64,000 nucleotides of DNA from Pseudoduganella guangdongensis (GTDB taxonomy: Bacteria; Pseudomonadota; Gammaproteobacteria; Burkholderiales; Burkholderiaceae_D): NCBI RefSeq assembly GCF_009857475.1, contig NZ_WWCJ01000028.1, positions 1-64,000 on the forward strand. Reading direction: 5' to 3'. The notes under the pieces were generated by a model. It saw nothing but the letters and a program-made list of their open reading frames with translations. It was not told the origin of the DNA and did no database searches. Both the position numbers and the translations under genes were made by a program. Of this stretch, positions 1 to 7,486 are shown piece by piece; the stretch's first letter is position 1; the number at the start of each line of letters is the position of its first letter.

Positions 1-701
1 ACACCGTGCCGCCACCCGCCGCCGCGCCGTCGCCAGCCACCGGAGCGCCGCCCGCCGCTGTGTCGACGCCCGCCGCTGCGCAGCCATCGGCCGCCGCGAC
101 GCCGACGCCGGCCACCGCATCGTTCACAGCGGAAGCCGCCTTGCGCCAGCTGGCAGCAAAGTGGGAAGTACAGCTAGCCCCGGGAGAAGCCTGCCAGGAA
201 GCCGCCAAACGCAATCTCCGCTGCTGGCAAACCAAAGGCGGGCTGGCCGAAATCCGCCGACTCAATCGCCCTGTCATCATCAAGCTGCGCGACGACCCCG
301 CCCAACCGCAGACCGTCCTGCTGACCGCCATCAGCGCCGGCAAGGCGACCCTGGTCACGAGCAGCGGCACCGAGACCGTCGCCTTCGAGGCGCTGGAACA
401 GCGCTTCGACGGCAGCTTCACCACCTTCTGGCGCGCGCCGCGCAGCTGGCGCGAAGAAGTCACGCAAGGCGACAAAGGGCCGGACGTCGACTGGCTCGCC
501 CGCCGCCTGGCACAAATAAACGGGGTCAAGAAACCGCGCGAGAACCAGCCACTAGCCGGCGAAACCCTGCGATACTTGCGCGAATTCCAATCCGCCCAGG
601 GCTTGAAAGCCGACGGCGTTGCCGGGCCGAAGACCTTCATCCGCCTGTCGCAGCCGGGCACACTGACCGAGCCGCGCCTGCTGGCCGCAGCGGGGAAATA
701 A
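1..701 (+). CDS. gspA: GspA/ExeA-like type II secretion ATPase, C-terminal part
   Basis: The gene enters from the left edge, so its start and the AAA+ ATPase domain are outside the window. The visible part starts with an Ala/Pro-rich linker. A C39-like segment follows, with the 'GLAEIRRLNRPVIIKL' pattern seen in GspA proteins. It ends with a peptidoglycan-binding domain ('FQSAQGLKADGVAGPKTF'). In the family, GspA/ExeA works with GspB at the inner membrane and cell wall to help insert the outer-membrane secretin of the type II secretion system. The directly following gene is gspB (one base between stop and start), which supports the call. The identity of the missing N-terminus is inferred. Confidence 0.8.
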   Translation, partial: TVPPPAAAPSPATGAPPAAVSTPAAAQPSAAATPTPATASFTAEAALRQLAAKWEVQLAPGEACQEAAKRNLRCWQTKGGLAEIRRLNRPVIIKLRDDPAQPQTVLLTAISAGKATLVTSSGTETVAFEALEQRFDGSFTTFWRAPRSWREEVTQGDKGPDVDWLARRLAQINGVKKPRENQPLAGETLRYLREFQSAQGLKADGVAGPKTFIRLSQPGTLTEPRLLAAAGK

Positions 702-702
702 T

Positions 703-1449
703 ATGTCCTATATTCTCGAAGCACTCAAGAAAGCGCAGGCCGAGCGCCAGATCGGCAGCACGCCGACGATCCATGCCCCCACGCTCGCCAGCGCGCCACA
801 AGGGCAAAGCCGAAGCAGCCACCGGACCCCGGTGATAGTGGCGATGGTGTTGATGGGTGCAGCAATCGCAGGGCTGGCGACGATGCTGGTGCGCCAGCAG
901 CCATCTGTCGCCCAGCCACCCGCCGCAGCGCTGGACGCCAGCGTCGCCGCGCCGCCCGCGCAGGCCGGGTTAACCACCCAGGCAGCTGCGCCCCCGGCCG
1001 CGGTAGCGGTGCAAGCCGAGATTCCCGCGCCCGCGGCGGCTGTGGAACCCGAAGCCGTCGCGAAGGCGCCACCTGTCGCCGCCGCGCCATCCAGCGCCAG
1101 CGCCAGCGCGCCGGCGGTTCCTGCCAAGGATGCCGCCGCCGCAAGCGCCGCGCGCGCAATTGAAGCGCCGGCCGCAGCGCCCGCACCAGCAGCACCGCCA
1201 GCGCCAGCGCCGCTCGAAGAACACATCCAATCCTTGCAAGACCTGCCCGAACCGATCCAGCGCGCCATCCCGCAGATCGCACTGGGCGGCTATATGTATT
1301 CCAAAAACCCGGCGGACCGCCTGCTGTTGATCGACAAAGTCCTGCGCAAGGAAGGGGAGGAGGTCGCGCCCGGCCTGCTGCTCGAAAGACTCCAACCCAA
1401 GCAAGCGGTCTTCCGTTTCCGTGGTTACCGATATAAAGTTCCGTTATGA
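703..1449 (+). CDS. gspB: General secretion pathway protein GspB
   Basis: The 248-aa protein opens with the typical GspB start '[16 protein letters not shown]'. A single membrane segment at about residues 42-63 is followed by a long Ala/Pro-rich periplasmic linker (about 64-170). A conserved C-terminal T2SSB domain (about 178-247) contains '[20 protein letters not shown]'. GspB partners GspA in delivering the secretin to the outer membrane. The gene is translationally coupled to its neighbours: it starts just after the gspA stop and its stop overlaps the mobB start (ATGA). Confidence 0.88.
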   Translation: MSYILEALKKAQAERQIGSTPTIHAPTLASAPQGQSRSSHRTPVIVAMVLMGAAIAGLATMLVRQQPSVAQPPAAALDASVAAPPAQAGLTTQAAAPPAAVAVQAEIPAPAAAVEPEAVAKAPPVAAAPSSASASAPAVPAKDAAAASAARAIEAPAAAPAPAAPPAPAPLEEHIQSLQDLPEPIQRAIPQIALGGYMYSKNPADRLLLIDKVLRKEGEEVAPGLLLERLQPKQAVFRFRGYRYKVPL

Positions 1450-1967
1450 GCAATAAGCAGAATGTCCTTGGCGTTGTCGGCCCGTCCGGCAGCGGCAAAA
1501 CCACCCTGGTGGAATACCTGGTCAACGAACTGGCCGCCAGCGGCTGGAAAGTCAATGTCATCAAGCATAGCCACCACGACTTTGAATTGGAGCCGCCCCG
1601 CAAGGACAGTGCCCGCTTCCGCCAGGCCGGCGCCGCCGAAGTCATGATCGCCTCGCCATACCGCTTCGCCATCATCCACGAACTGCGCGGCGCAGACGAA
1701 CCCGGCTGCGACGAACAGTTGGCCAGGCTGAAACCGGCCGACCTGACCCTGGTCGAAGGATTCCACGCATGGCAAATTGATAAGCTGGAAGTGTACCGTG
1801 GCATCGCCGGCCAGCCGCCGCGTTACCTGGACGACCACAGCATCGTCGCTATCGCCTCCGACCAGCCCGCACCGGCGGCCCTGCCACCGCGCCTGCAATG
1901 GCTCGACCTGAACCGTCCGGAAACGGTGCTGGCCTGGCTGGTGAAAAAAATCCCGCGCCAAGCCTAA
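1446..1967 (+). CDS. mobB: Molybdopterin-guanine dinucleotide biosynthesis adaptor MobB
   Basis: The 173-aa P-loop protein has Walker A 'GPSGSGKTT' near residue 12 and the MobB hallmarks '[10 protein letters not shown]' and '[20 protein letters not shown]'. MobB binds GTP and assists MobA in attaching GMP to molybdopterin, giving the bis-MGD cofactor of molybdoenzymes. The start overlaps the gspB stop by four bases. No other molybdenum cofactor gene is visible nearby, so it is an orphan added to a secretion operon. Length and motifs match the family. Confidence 0.9.
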   Translation: MSNKQNVLGVVGPSGSGKTTLVEYLVNELAASGWKVNVIKHSHHDFELEPPRKDSARFRQAGAAEVMIASPYRFAIIHELRGADEPGCDEQLARLKPADLTLVEGFHAWQIDKLEVYRGIAGQPPRYLDDHSIVAIASDQPAPAALPPRLQWLDLNRPETVLAWLVKKIPRQA

Positions 1968-2020
1968 AGTTCCCGCCAACTCGTCCGTAATTCTAGATAA
2001 GTACACGTGGGAGGTTTGAA

Positions 2021-2221
2021 ATGGACGCAGCAAGCATTGCCAAAGCAGCAACGACTATCGCCGAGACGAGCAATCGTGTCCAGGTAGGGTACGCCGTGAT
2101 GAAAAAGGCACAAGATGTCCAAGCTTCCAGCGCCCAGGCCCTGATTGAAGCGATTCCGCCAACGCCATCCGCCAGCAACCTGCCATCGCACCTGGGCAAG
2201 AACATCAACACCACGGCCTAA
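2021..2221 (+). CDS. YjfB-like putative motility protein
   Basis: This small 66-aa protein starts 'MDAASIAKAATTIAETSNRVQVGYAVMKKAQDV' in two pieces of helical sequence and resembles the YjfB family, annotated as putative motility proteins. An AGG-type ribosome-binding site precedes the ATG. It has no signal peptide or membrane segment. The function is not established for the family and the assignment rests on overall pattern. Confidence 0.65.
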   Translation: MDAASIAKAATTIAETSNRVQVGYAVMKKAQDVQASSAQALIEAIPPTPSASNLPSHLGKNINTTA

Positions 2222-2263
2222 GCCGGTCCCGCCGATAACCAACCGGCGGCGCCGTCGCCGCTG

Positions 2264-2551
2264 CTAGTCGAAAGCGCGCATCAGTTTGTCCTCCCCGCTC
2301 AGGTCGCGGTGCAGGAGGTTCGCACGGTGGGTAGCTTCAATCATGCGCAGCAGTTGCGCATCCTCACAACGCTCAAGCTCTTCATTCGCCGCCAATAGTG
2401 CCTGGGCAAGCTTGGCGCGCGCCGATTGGTACAGCACGCTTGTGTAATGGTCGGTATTCTTGAGCAGTTCCTCAGCATTCTCGATGACTTGGCGCAAGTC
2501 ACCGATCAGCTGTTCCTGGCTCTGCGTTTGTTTCTCGTCGGGGCCATCCAT
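2264..2551 (-). CDS. DUF883/ElaB-like soluble helical protein
   Basis: The 95-aa acidic helical protein contains 'LIGDLRQVIENAEELLKNT', the pattern at the start of DUF883 (ElaB/YqjD) proteins. Those family members usually end in a membrane anchor and bind ribosomes in stationary phase. Here the C-terminal anchor is missing and the chain ends in a polar tail. A GGAGG-type site lies upstream of the ATG. It is convergent with the YjfB-like gene. Function is unknown. Confidence 0.6.
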   Translation of the reverse strand: MDGPDEKQTQSQEQLIGDLRQVIENAEELLKNTDHYTSVLYQSARAKLAQALLAANEELERCEDAQLLRMIEATHRANLLHRDLSGEDKLMRAFD

Positions 2552-2576
2552 GATGCTACCCTCCGCGCGGGTTCAA

Positions 2577-2807
2577 TCAGGCCGCACTGCCCTCGGCATG
2601 GACGTCAATCTGCACGTCACCCAGGCGCACACGCTGGCCCGCCCGGATTTTTGCCGTCTTACGCAACTCCTGCTTGCCGTCGACTTTAACGTCGCCGTTG
2701 GCCACAATCTGCTTGCCGGCACCGCCGCTGTCGCACAGGCCAACTACTTTCAGGAGCTGGTTCAGTTCGATGTACTCGCCTGTCAATTCGAAATCTACTT
2801 TTTGCAT
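2577..2807 (-). CDS. S4 RNA-binding domain protein (YbcJ-like)
   Basis: This 76-aa protein is essentially one S4 RNA-binding domain: 'EYIELNQLLKVVGLCDSGG' is followed by 'GDVKVDGKQELRKTAKIRAGQRV'. YbcJ-type proteins of this size bind RNA, but their targets are not defined. A ribosome-binding site (AGAGG) precedes the ATG. It sits between fumC and the DUF883-like gene, all on the minus strand, so co-transcription is possible. Confidence 0.8.
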   Translation of the reverse strand: MQKVDFELTGEYIELNQLLKVVGLCDSGGAGKQIVANGDVKVDGKQELRKTAKIRAGQRVRLGDVQIDVHAEGSAA

Positions 2808-2859
2808 TTTAATCCTCTTTCTGTTGGGCTGGCGCCGAGTGTTGTATTTCTATTCGGCA

Positions 2860-4257
2860 TTAGTCCTTGCCGCCGGGGCGGGTCATTTCCAGCGGAACAA
2901 TCCACTCACTGAACTGGCTTTCGTTCACAAAACCAAGAGCCAGGGCCGCCTCTTTCAATGTACTACCCTCGTGCTGCGCCTTCTTTGCTATTTGCGCGGC
3001 GCGATCATACCCGATATGGGGTGCCAGCGCGGTGACCAGCATCAGCGAGCGCTCCATCAGCTCGGCAATGCGGTCCAGGTTGGGCTCGATGCCGTGGGCG
3101 CAATGCTCATCGAAGCTGCGCATGCCATCGGCCAGCAGGCGCGCGCTTTGCAGGAAATTGTGGGCGATCAGCGGCTTGAAGACGTTGAGTTCGAAGTTGC
3201 CGGACGAGCCGCCGACGGTAATCGCCACATCATTGCCGAACACCTGGCAGCACAGCATGGTGAGCGCCTCGCTCTGGGTTGGATTCACCTTGCCCGGCAT
3301 GATGGAGCTGCCCGGCTCATTCTCGGGAATCGTGATTTCGCCCAGGCCGGAGCGCGGACCGGACGCCATCCAGCGCACATCGTTGGCCAGCTTCATCAGC
3401 GCCGTCGCCAGCGTTTTCAGGGCGCCGTGGGCGGAGACCAGGGCATCGTGCCCGGCCAAAGCCGCGAACTTGTTGTCGGCGCTGCGGAAGGGGAGTTCAA
3501 GGCGCTTGGCCAGCTCGGCGGCGATGCGGCCGGCGTACTCCGGGTGCGCGTTCAGGCCGGTGCCGACTGCGGTGCCGCCGGCGGCCAGGTCCAGCACGGC
3601 GGGCAGGGTGGCTTCGATGGCCTTCTCCGCATAGTCAAGCTGCGCCACATAACCGGAAAACTCCTGGCCCAGGGTCAGGGGCGTGGCGTCCTGCAGGTGG
3701 GTGCGGCCGATCTTGACGATGCCCGCAAACGCCTGCGCCTTCGCTTGCAGCGTAGCGCGCAGCTGGCGCAGGGCGGGCAGCACATCGTTTGCCACCGCTT
3801 GCGCGGCCGCCACATGCATCGCGGTGGGAAAGATGTCGTTGGACGACTGCCCCTTGTTGACATCGTCATTCGGGTGCAGCCTGCGGCCCTCGCCGCGCTC
3901 CCCGCCCAACAATTCGGAGGCACGGTTGGCCAGTACCTCATTCATATTCATATTGGACTGCGTGCCCGAGCCGGTCTGCCAAACCGCCAGCGGGAACTCG
4001 CCGGCGTGCTGGCCTTGCAAGACCTCGTCCGCCGCCTGCATGATGGCGTGCGCCTTGGTGCTGTCGAGCACGCCAAGATCGAGGTTGACCTGGGCCGCAG
4101 CCCGCTTCACACTGGCCAAGGCGGCAATCAGTTCGGGCGCCATGCGCTCGCTGGAAATGCGGAAATGCTCCAGCGAACGCTGGGTCTGGGCTCCCCACAA
4201 CTGGCTGGCGGGAACTTCAATCGGGCCGAAACTGTCGCGCTCGGTTCTGCTGTTCAT
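2860..4257 (-). CDS. fumC: Class II fumarate hydratase
   Basis: The protein is 465 aa from the ATG at 4257, which has a GGAG site seven bases upstream. An in-frame TTG at 4269 is the less likely start. Class II fumarase interconverts fumarate and malate in the TCA cycle without an iron-sulfur cluster. The family signature '[13 protein letters not shown]' is at about residues 315-327. '[14 protein letters not shown]' and '[16 protein letters not shown]' mark the other active-site regions. Length matches the E. coli enzyme (467 aa). Confidence 0.95.
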   Translation of the reverse strand: MNSRTERDSFGPIEVPASQLWGAQTQRSLEHFRISSERMAPELIAALASVKRAAAQVNLDLGVLDSTKAHAIMQAADEVLQGQHAGEFPLAVWQTGSGTQSNMNMNEVLANRASELLGGERGEGRRLHPNDDVNKGQSSNDIFPTAMHVAAAQAVANDVLPALRQLRATLQAKAQAFAGIVKIGRTHLQDATPLTLGQEFSGYVAQLDYAEKAIEATLPAVLDLAAGGTAVGTGLNAHPEYAGRIAAELAKRLELPFRSADNKFAALAGHDALVSAHGALKTLATALMKLANDVRWMASGPRSGLGEITIPENEPGSSIMPGKVNPTQSEALTMLCCQVFGNDVAITVGGSSGNFELNVFKPLIAHNFLQSARLLADGMRSFDEHCAHGIEPNLDRIAELMERSLMLVTALAPHIGYDRAAQIAKKAQHEGSTLKEAALALGFVNESQFSEWIVPLEMTRPGGKD

Positions 4258-4383
4258 ATAGGGCTCCAAAGGTGGGAAGAGGTGATGTCATGATTCTAAC
4301 GCCATTGCCGATTACTCTGCCGGGCTACAAAAACGGGAAATTTGGCCGTTAATGAATACATTACGGAAATAGACCTGTTCTCC

Positions 4384-5598
4384 ATGCTAAGCAAACGACT
4401 GCCCCTGGGCGCCCTGGCGCTGCCGCTGCTCGCCGCCACCTGCTGCGGCCCGCTTCGCGCTGCCGAGCTGGGCGAGGTGAAGGTCAACTCCTTCCTGGGC
4501 CAGCAACTCTCGGCGGATATAGAACTGGTCGACCTGACCCCGGCCGACCTGGCGGAGATCCAGGCCAAGCTGGCCAATCCCGACGTCTTCAAAGGCGCCG
4601 GCCTGAGCCTGTCGCCTGTGCTCAACGGCCTGTATATATCGGTTGCCAAGCGCGACAGTCGTCGCTTCCTGCATTTGACGACGCTCCAGCCGGTGAATGC
4701 CGAAGGCCTGCACCTGTTTCTTGAACTAAGCAGCGGCGGACGGCAAATCATCCGCGCCGCCACGCTATGGTTGAGGCCCGAGCCCCCGGTGCAGCGCACC
4801 GCGGCAGCGCCTGTGGCAATGCCGGCGGCAGCACCGATGCCGGCGCTGGCCGCCACGCCTGTCGCGGCCCCCAAGGTCGAAGCGCCCGGGCAGGGCGAAG
4901 CCGGCTTGAGTGCGGCAGCCGAACGCGCCTTTGCCGCGCGCAAGTCCGCACCTGTGGCTGCGCCAGTGACCGCTGAAGTCGCATCGATCCCAAACAAGAC
5001 GGTTCCCCAGCGCGCGAGCCCGGCGCCGCGCCCGGCAAAAAGCGAAGTTGCCGCATCCCGCCCAGCGCCAGCACCGATGGTGGCGCCTGCGCAGGCTTGT
5101 GCGCCAGCGCCAGCCGAAGAGCAAATCCAGCAATGCCAGGCTATGACAGGCAAGCTGCTCGACCTCGAAGGCAAGGTGCAGCGCCTGCAGCAAGCCCTCG
5201 GCGCCCCAAGCGCAGCACCACTTGCGGCAGCCGCTGCCGCCGACCCCGCCCCCGATGCCAGCGCATCGGCCGCCGCCAGCGCAGTGCAGGAAGCGAGTCC
5301 CGCCTCAGCGCCTGCCAAGCCCTCGCTCGCATCAGCCAAGCCCGAGCCAGCCCCGAGCAAGCCCGGCGCCAAGCCAAGCAAGCCCGGCGCGTCGCCCGGT
5401 CAAGAATCCAAATCCGGCAGCAACTGGGTCGCACTAGCGCTTGGCGGCCTGCTCGGGTTGGCAGCGCTCGGCGGGCTGGTGCTCTTCCTGCGCAAGCGCA
5501 AAGGGCAGGGCCCGCTGAAGATATGGCAATCCTTCCGCAAAAAAGAGCAGCCCGCAGCGGCAGAGCCTACGATGGAAGAAGTCACTGCCCAGGAGTAA
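4384..5598 (+). CDS. FimV-family N-terminal domain protein, short form
   Basis: About 404 aa from the ATG at 4384, with a signal peptide ending near 'PLRA'. Residues about 27-130 match the N-terminal domain of FimV ('ELGEVKVNSFLGQQLSADIEL'). A long Ala/Pro-rich stretch, a short coiled region ('LLDLEGKVQRLQQAL') and one membrane segment (about 346-368) follow, then a basic cytoplasmic tail. FimV acts at the cell pole in type IV pilus assembly and cell-wall binding. Full-length FimV is usually about twice as long with a cytoplasmic TPR domain, which is absent here. An in-frame TTG at 4342 would add 14 residues but would bury the signal peptide. Confidence 0.7.
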   Translation: MLSKRLPLGALALPLLAATCCGPLRAAELGEVKVNSFLGQQLSADIELVDLTPADLAEIQAKLANPDVFKGAGLSLSPVLNGLYISVAKRDSRRFLHLTTLQPVNAEGLHLFLELSSGGRQIIRAATLWLRPEPPVQRTAAAPVAMPAAAPMPALAATPVAAPKVEAPGQGEAGLSAAAERAFAARKSAPVAAPVTAEVASIPNKTVPQRASPAPRPAKSEVAASRPAPAPMVAPAQACAPAPAEEQIQQCQAMTGKLLDLEGKVQRLQQALGAPSAAPLAAAAAADPAPDASASAAASAVQEASPASAPAKPSLASAKPEPAPSKPGAKPSKPGASPGQESKSGSNWVALALGGLLGLAALGGLVLFLRKRKGQGPLKIWQSFRKKEQPAAAEPTMEEVTAQE

Positions 5599-5618
5599 TT
5601 GCTGTTGCTTTTGCGCGC

Positions 5619-5648
5619 TAGACAAATTTTTTTGAACTGCGCTATACT
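5619..5648 (+). promoter_or_regulatory. Strong sigma-70-type promoter for the 5655-5860 RNA
   Basis: A -35 element TAGACA (5619-5624) and a -10 element TATACT (5643-5648) are separated by 18 bases. Each differs from consensus at one position. The predicted start of transcription is near 5655. No gene is encoded downstream before the terminator at 5836-5860. Confidence 0.65.
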
Positions 5649-5654
5649 GGGCTC

Positions 5655-5860
5655 ACACAGGCGAGGTTCTGCCGCAGTCACCACCGATAGTGTGACGCGA
5701 CCCGCAGAGCGACGTTGAAGAAACGACCGCGCCTGGAAGCAGTTCATAGCCGACAAAGGCGATATGAACGCCGGGTGCAACCGGCGCTGAGGCGACGCCA
5801 GGAGATACCTGGCGCTCGCCCCTCCGAACACCTTGAAGGCGCCCCAGCGGGCGCCTTTTT
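5655..5860 (+). ncRNA. Candidate structured small RNA of unknown family
   Basis: About 205 nt lie between a near-consensus promoter and an intrinsic terminator, with no credible reading frame. The sequence can fold into a closed multi-helix structure. GGCGAG (5660-5665) pairs with CTCGCC (5815-5820). Internal hairpins form around GTCAC...TGAC, GTTCATA...TATGAAC, GCCGG...CCGGC and GCCAGG...CCTGGC. It does not show the motifs I know for RNase P, SRP, tmRNA, or the common riboswitches. A 6S-like role cannot be excluded but the branched fold argues against it. Confidence 0.6.
5836..5860 (+). terminator. Intrinsic terminator of the small RNA
   Basis: A perfect 9-bp stem (5836-5844 with 5849-5857) with loop CAGC is followed by a run of T, on the plus strand. 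Confidence 0.85.
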
Positions 5861-5880
5861 CATTTCACTTCCTTTCATTT

Positions 5881-5954
5881 GTCCACCCCGGGGTCAGGAA
5901 CAACGAAAGACATTTTTCAAAATGTCTTTCGTTGTTCCTGACCCCGGGGTGGAC
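5881..5954. repeat. Perfect 36-bp palindromic element (GTCCACC/GGGGTCAGG family)
   Basis: Arms 5881-5916 and 5919-5954 are exact reverse complements around a two-base centre. The outer motif GTCCACCCCGGGGTCAGGAA is shared in part with the element at 49613-49680. It lies between the small-RNA terminator and the fliT terminator, so it is not needed for either. It looks like a dispersed REP/MITE-like repeat. Confidence 0.85.
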
Positions 5955-5964
5955 ACAAAAGAAA

Positions 5965-5984
5965 AAAGCGCCGGGAGGCGCTTT
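5965..5984 (-). terminator. Intrinsic terminator of fliT
   Basis: An 8-bp stem AAAGCGCC/GGCGCTTT with a 4-base loop is followed on the minus strand by a T-rich run, about 20 bases after the fliT stop. Confidence 0.7.
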
Positions 5985-6006
5985 GTTTTCTGGGGAGGGG
6001 GCTGGA

Positions 6007-6273
6007 TCAGCCGTTCAGGCGGTTGTGCCAGGGCTCGGTCACTTCGCGGATGGCGCGGTCGTTGGCGAGGATTTGCTTCAGCAGCTCAATCTTGCGTTTG
6101 CGGGCGTCGCCTTGCACTGGTGCGGCGCCTCCCATCAGGGCCACCGAGGCGGCGGCGCATTGGTTCTCCATGCGGTCGAGCGAGTCCCAGTCGCTGGATT
6201 GCGCGGCCATGACCATTTTATTGGTCAATCCGGCAATAGTTTCGTAGGTGGCGAGGACTTCGGTCGAGGACAT
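6007..6273 (-). CDS. fliT: FliT-like flagellar export chaperone
   Basis: The 88-aa helical protein starts 'MSSTEVLATYETIAGL' and ends 'ILANDRAIREVTEPWHNRL', a pattern typical of betaproteobacterial FliT. FliT binds the filament cap protein FliD as an export chaperone and can also restrain the flagellar master regulator. No other flagellar gene is near, so this is an orphan copy. Assignment rests on sequence pattern and length. Confidence 0.7.
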   Translation of the reverse strand: MSSTEVLATYETIAGLTNKMVMAAQSSDWDSLDRMENQCAAASVALMGGAAPVQGDARKRKIELLKQILANDRAIREVTEPWHNRLNG

Positions 6274-6436
6274 TTTGAGCCTTGGGTTCAGTGCGCGGAG
6301 TACCGCATGTCTGGATTAACGTCAGGCTCGGCAGGAACTTTAGGGCTTTCTCAAAAATTTTTGAAAAATCATGAAAAAAGCCGTTGCGCCCCCATCCCAA
6401 GGGCAACAACGGCCAGGAGCTAAGCGGTTTTCTTGC

Positions 6437-7252
6437 TTATTTGATCAGTTCTTCCAATCCGGCGCTCAGTTCGTCCAGCGATGGCATCTGGTCAATCAGG
6501 GCGTTGTCGTCCAGCCCGAGGTTGTCGGCCACTTCGGTCGGATAGCAGGCGGCAATCTCTTCGGGAGTCAGCTTGTTTTCGTCTACCCGGGCGCGCCAGG
6601 CGGCCAGGTGGATGACCGACGCCAGCAAGTCGTCGCCCGGGTTGGGGAAGGCAGCAATGGTTTCGGAGAACGCTGGCGGGAATTTCCAGCGACGGGCCAG
6701 CTCGGCGCCGACGTCGGCAAAGTTGTAGCCCAGCGAGGATTGTTCGGCGTCCAGGCGGCGCGAGTCGAGCGGGCCGGCGACCTTGTCCAGCGCCATGGCC
6801 TGCTCGGGCATGGCGGCGTGAATCACCAGTTGGCCGATGGCGTGCATCATGCCAATGGTGAAGGCGAGGTCGGTATTTTGCTTGCACGCTTTGGCGATGA
6901 ACTTGGCGCCCACGGCGGTGCGCAGGCTGTAGCGCCAGAATTGGCGCAGGTCGAGGCCGGGCACGGTCTTGAATCCGCTCACCAGGCCGGAACTGATCAC
7001 CAGCGTGCGCACGGTGACAAAGCCGAGCATCAGCACGGCGTCTTCCACGGTGCCGATCGAGCGCGATACATGGTAATAGGCGGAATTGGCCAGGCGCAGC
7101 AGCTTGGCGCTCAGCACCGGGTCGGCTGACAGCTTTTTGGCGATGTCTTCGGTGGAAACGCTGGCCTTGTCGAAGCTGCTGATCAATTCGTCAACAACCT
7201 TCGGCGCAGTTGGCAACGCGGTTGGATTCTGGAACAGGGCTTCGAGCTTCAT
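6437..7252 (-). CDS. HDOD domain protein
   Basis: About 271 aa from the ATG at 7252, which has an AAGGAG site. A longer open frame to 7402 lacks such a site. An HDOD domain spans about residues 20-210, with 'DPVLSAKLLRLANSAYY', 'SIGTVEDAVLMLGFVTVRTLV' and 'HAIGQLVIHAAMPEQA'. HDOD proteins are non-catalytic relatives of HD phosphohydrolases, linked to motility, biofilm and cyclic-di-GMP signalling. No fused output domain is seen. The partner is unknown. Confidence 0.88.
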   Translation of the reverse strand: MKLEALFQNPTALPTAPKVVDELISSFDKASVSTEDIAKKLSADPVLSAKLLRLANSAYYHVSRSIGTVEDAVLMLGFVTVRTLVISSGLVSGFKTVPGLDLRQFWRYSLRTAVGAKFIAKACKQNTDLAFTIGMMHAIGQLVIHAAMPEQAMALDKVAGPLDSRRLDAEQSSLGYNFADVGAELARRWKFPPAFSETIAAFPNPGDDLLASVIHLAAWRARVDENKLTPEEIAACYPTEVADNLGLDDNALIDQMPSLDELSAGLEELIK

Positions 7253-7486
7253 GGAAAGTCTCCTTATTGATAGGCGTTGCTGTAAGTGAACTATATAGCC
7301 ATTCCCAAGGGGAGTGCAGCAAGTTTTTAACATTCGTTGGCATTGCTGCACAGCATTCCCCGATTTCTGCATCCAATCCCCGAAATTTGCAGTCTGTCGC
7401 ATAGGCCCTATGTCACGCCCGCGTTGTCGCTAGAGTGCAGTCTGGCTTAATCCGCCGTCAAAAATTACTAGATATAGGGATACACA

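Noticed and set aside
5655-5860. c-di-GMP or other riboswitch
   Set aside because: A short CACAGG-like start suggested GEMM, but the later conserved positions do not fit. The terminator is followed by a convergent gene, so there is nothing to regulate in cis.
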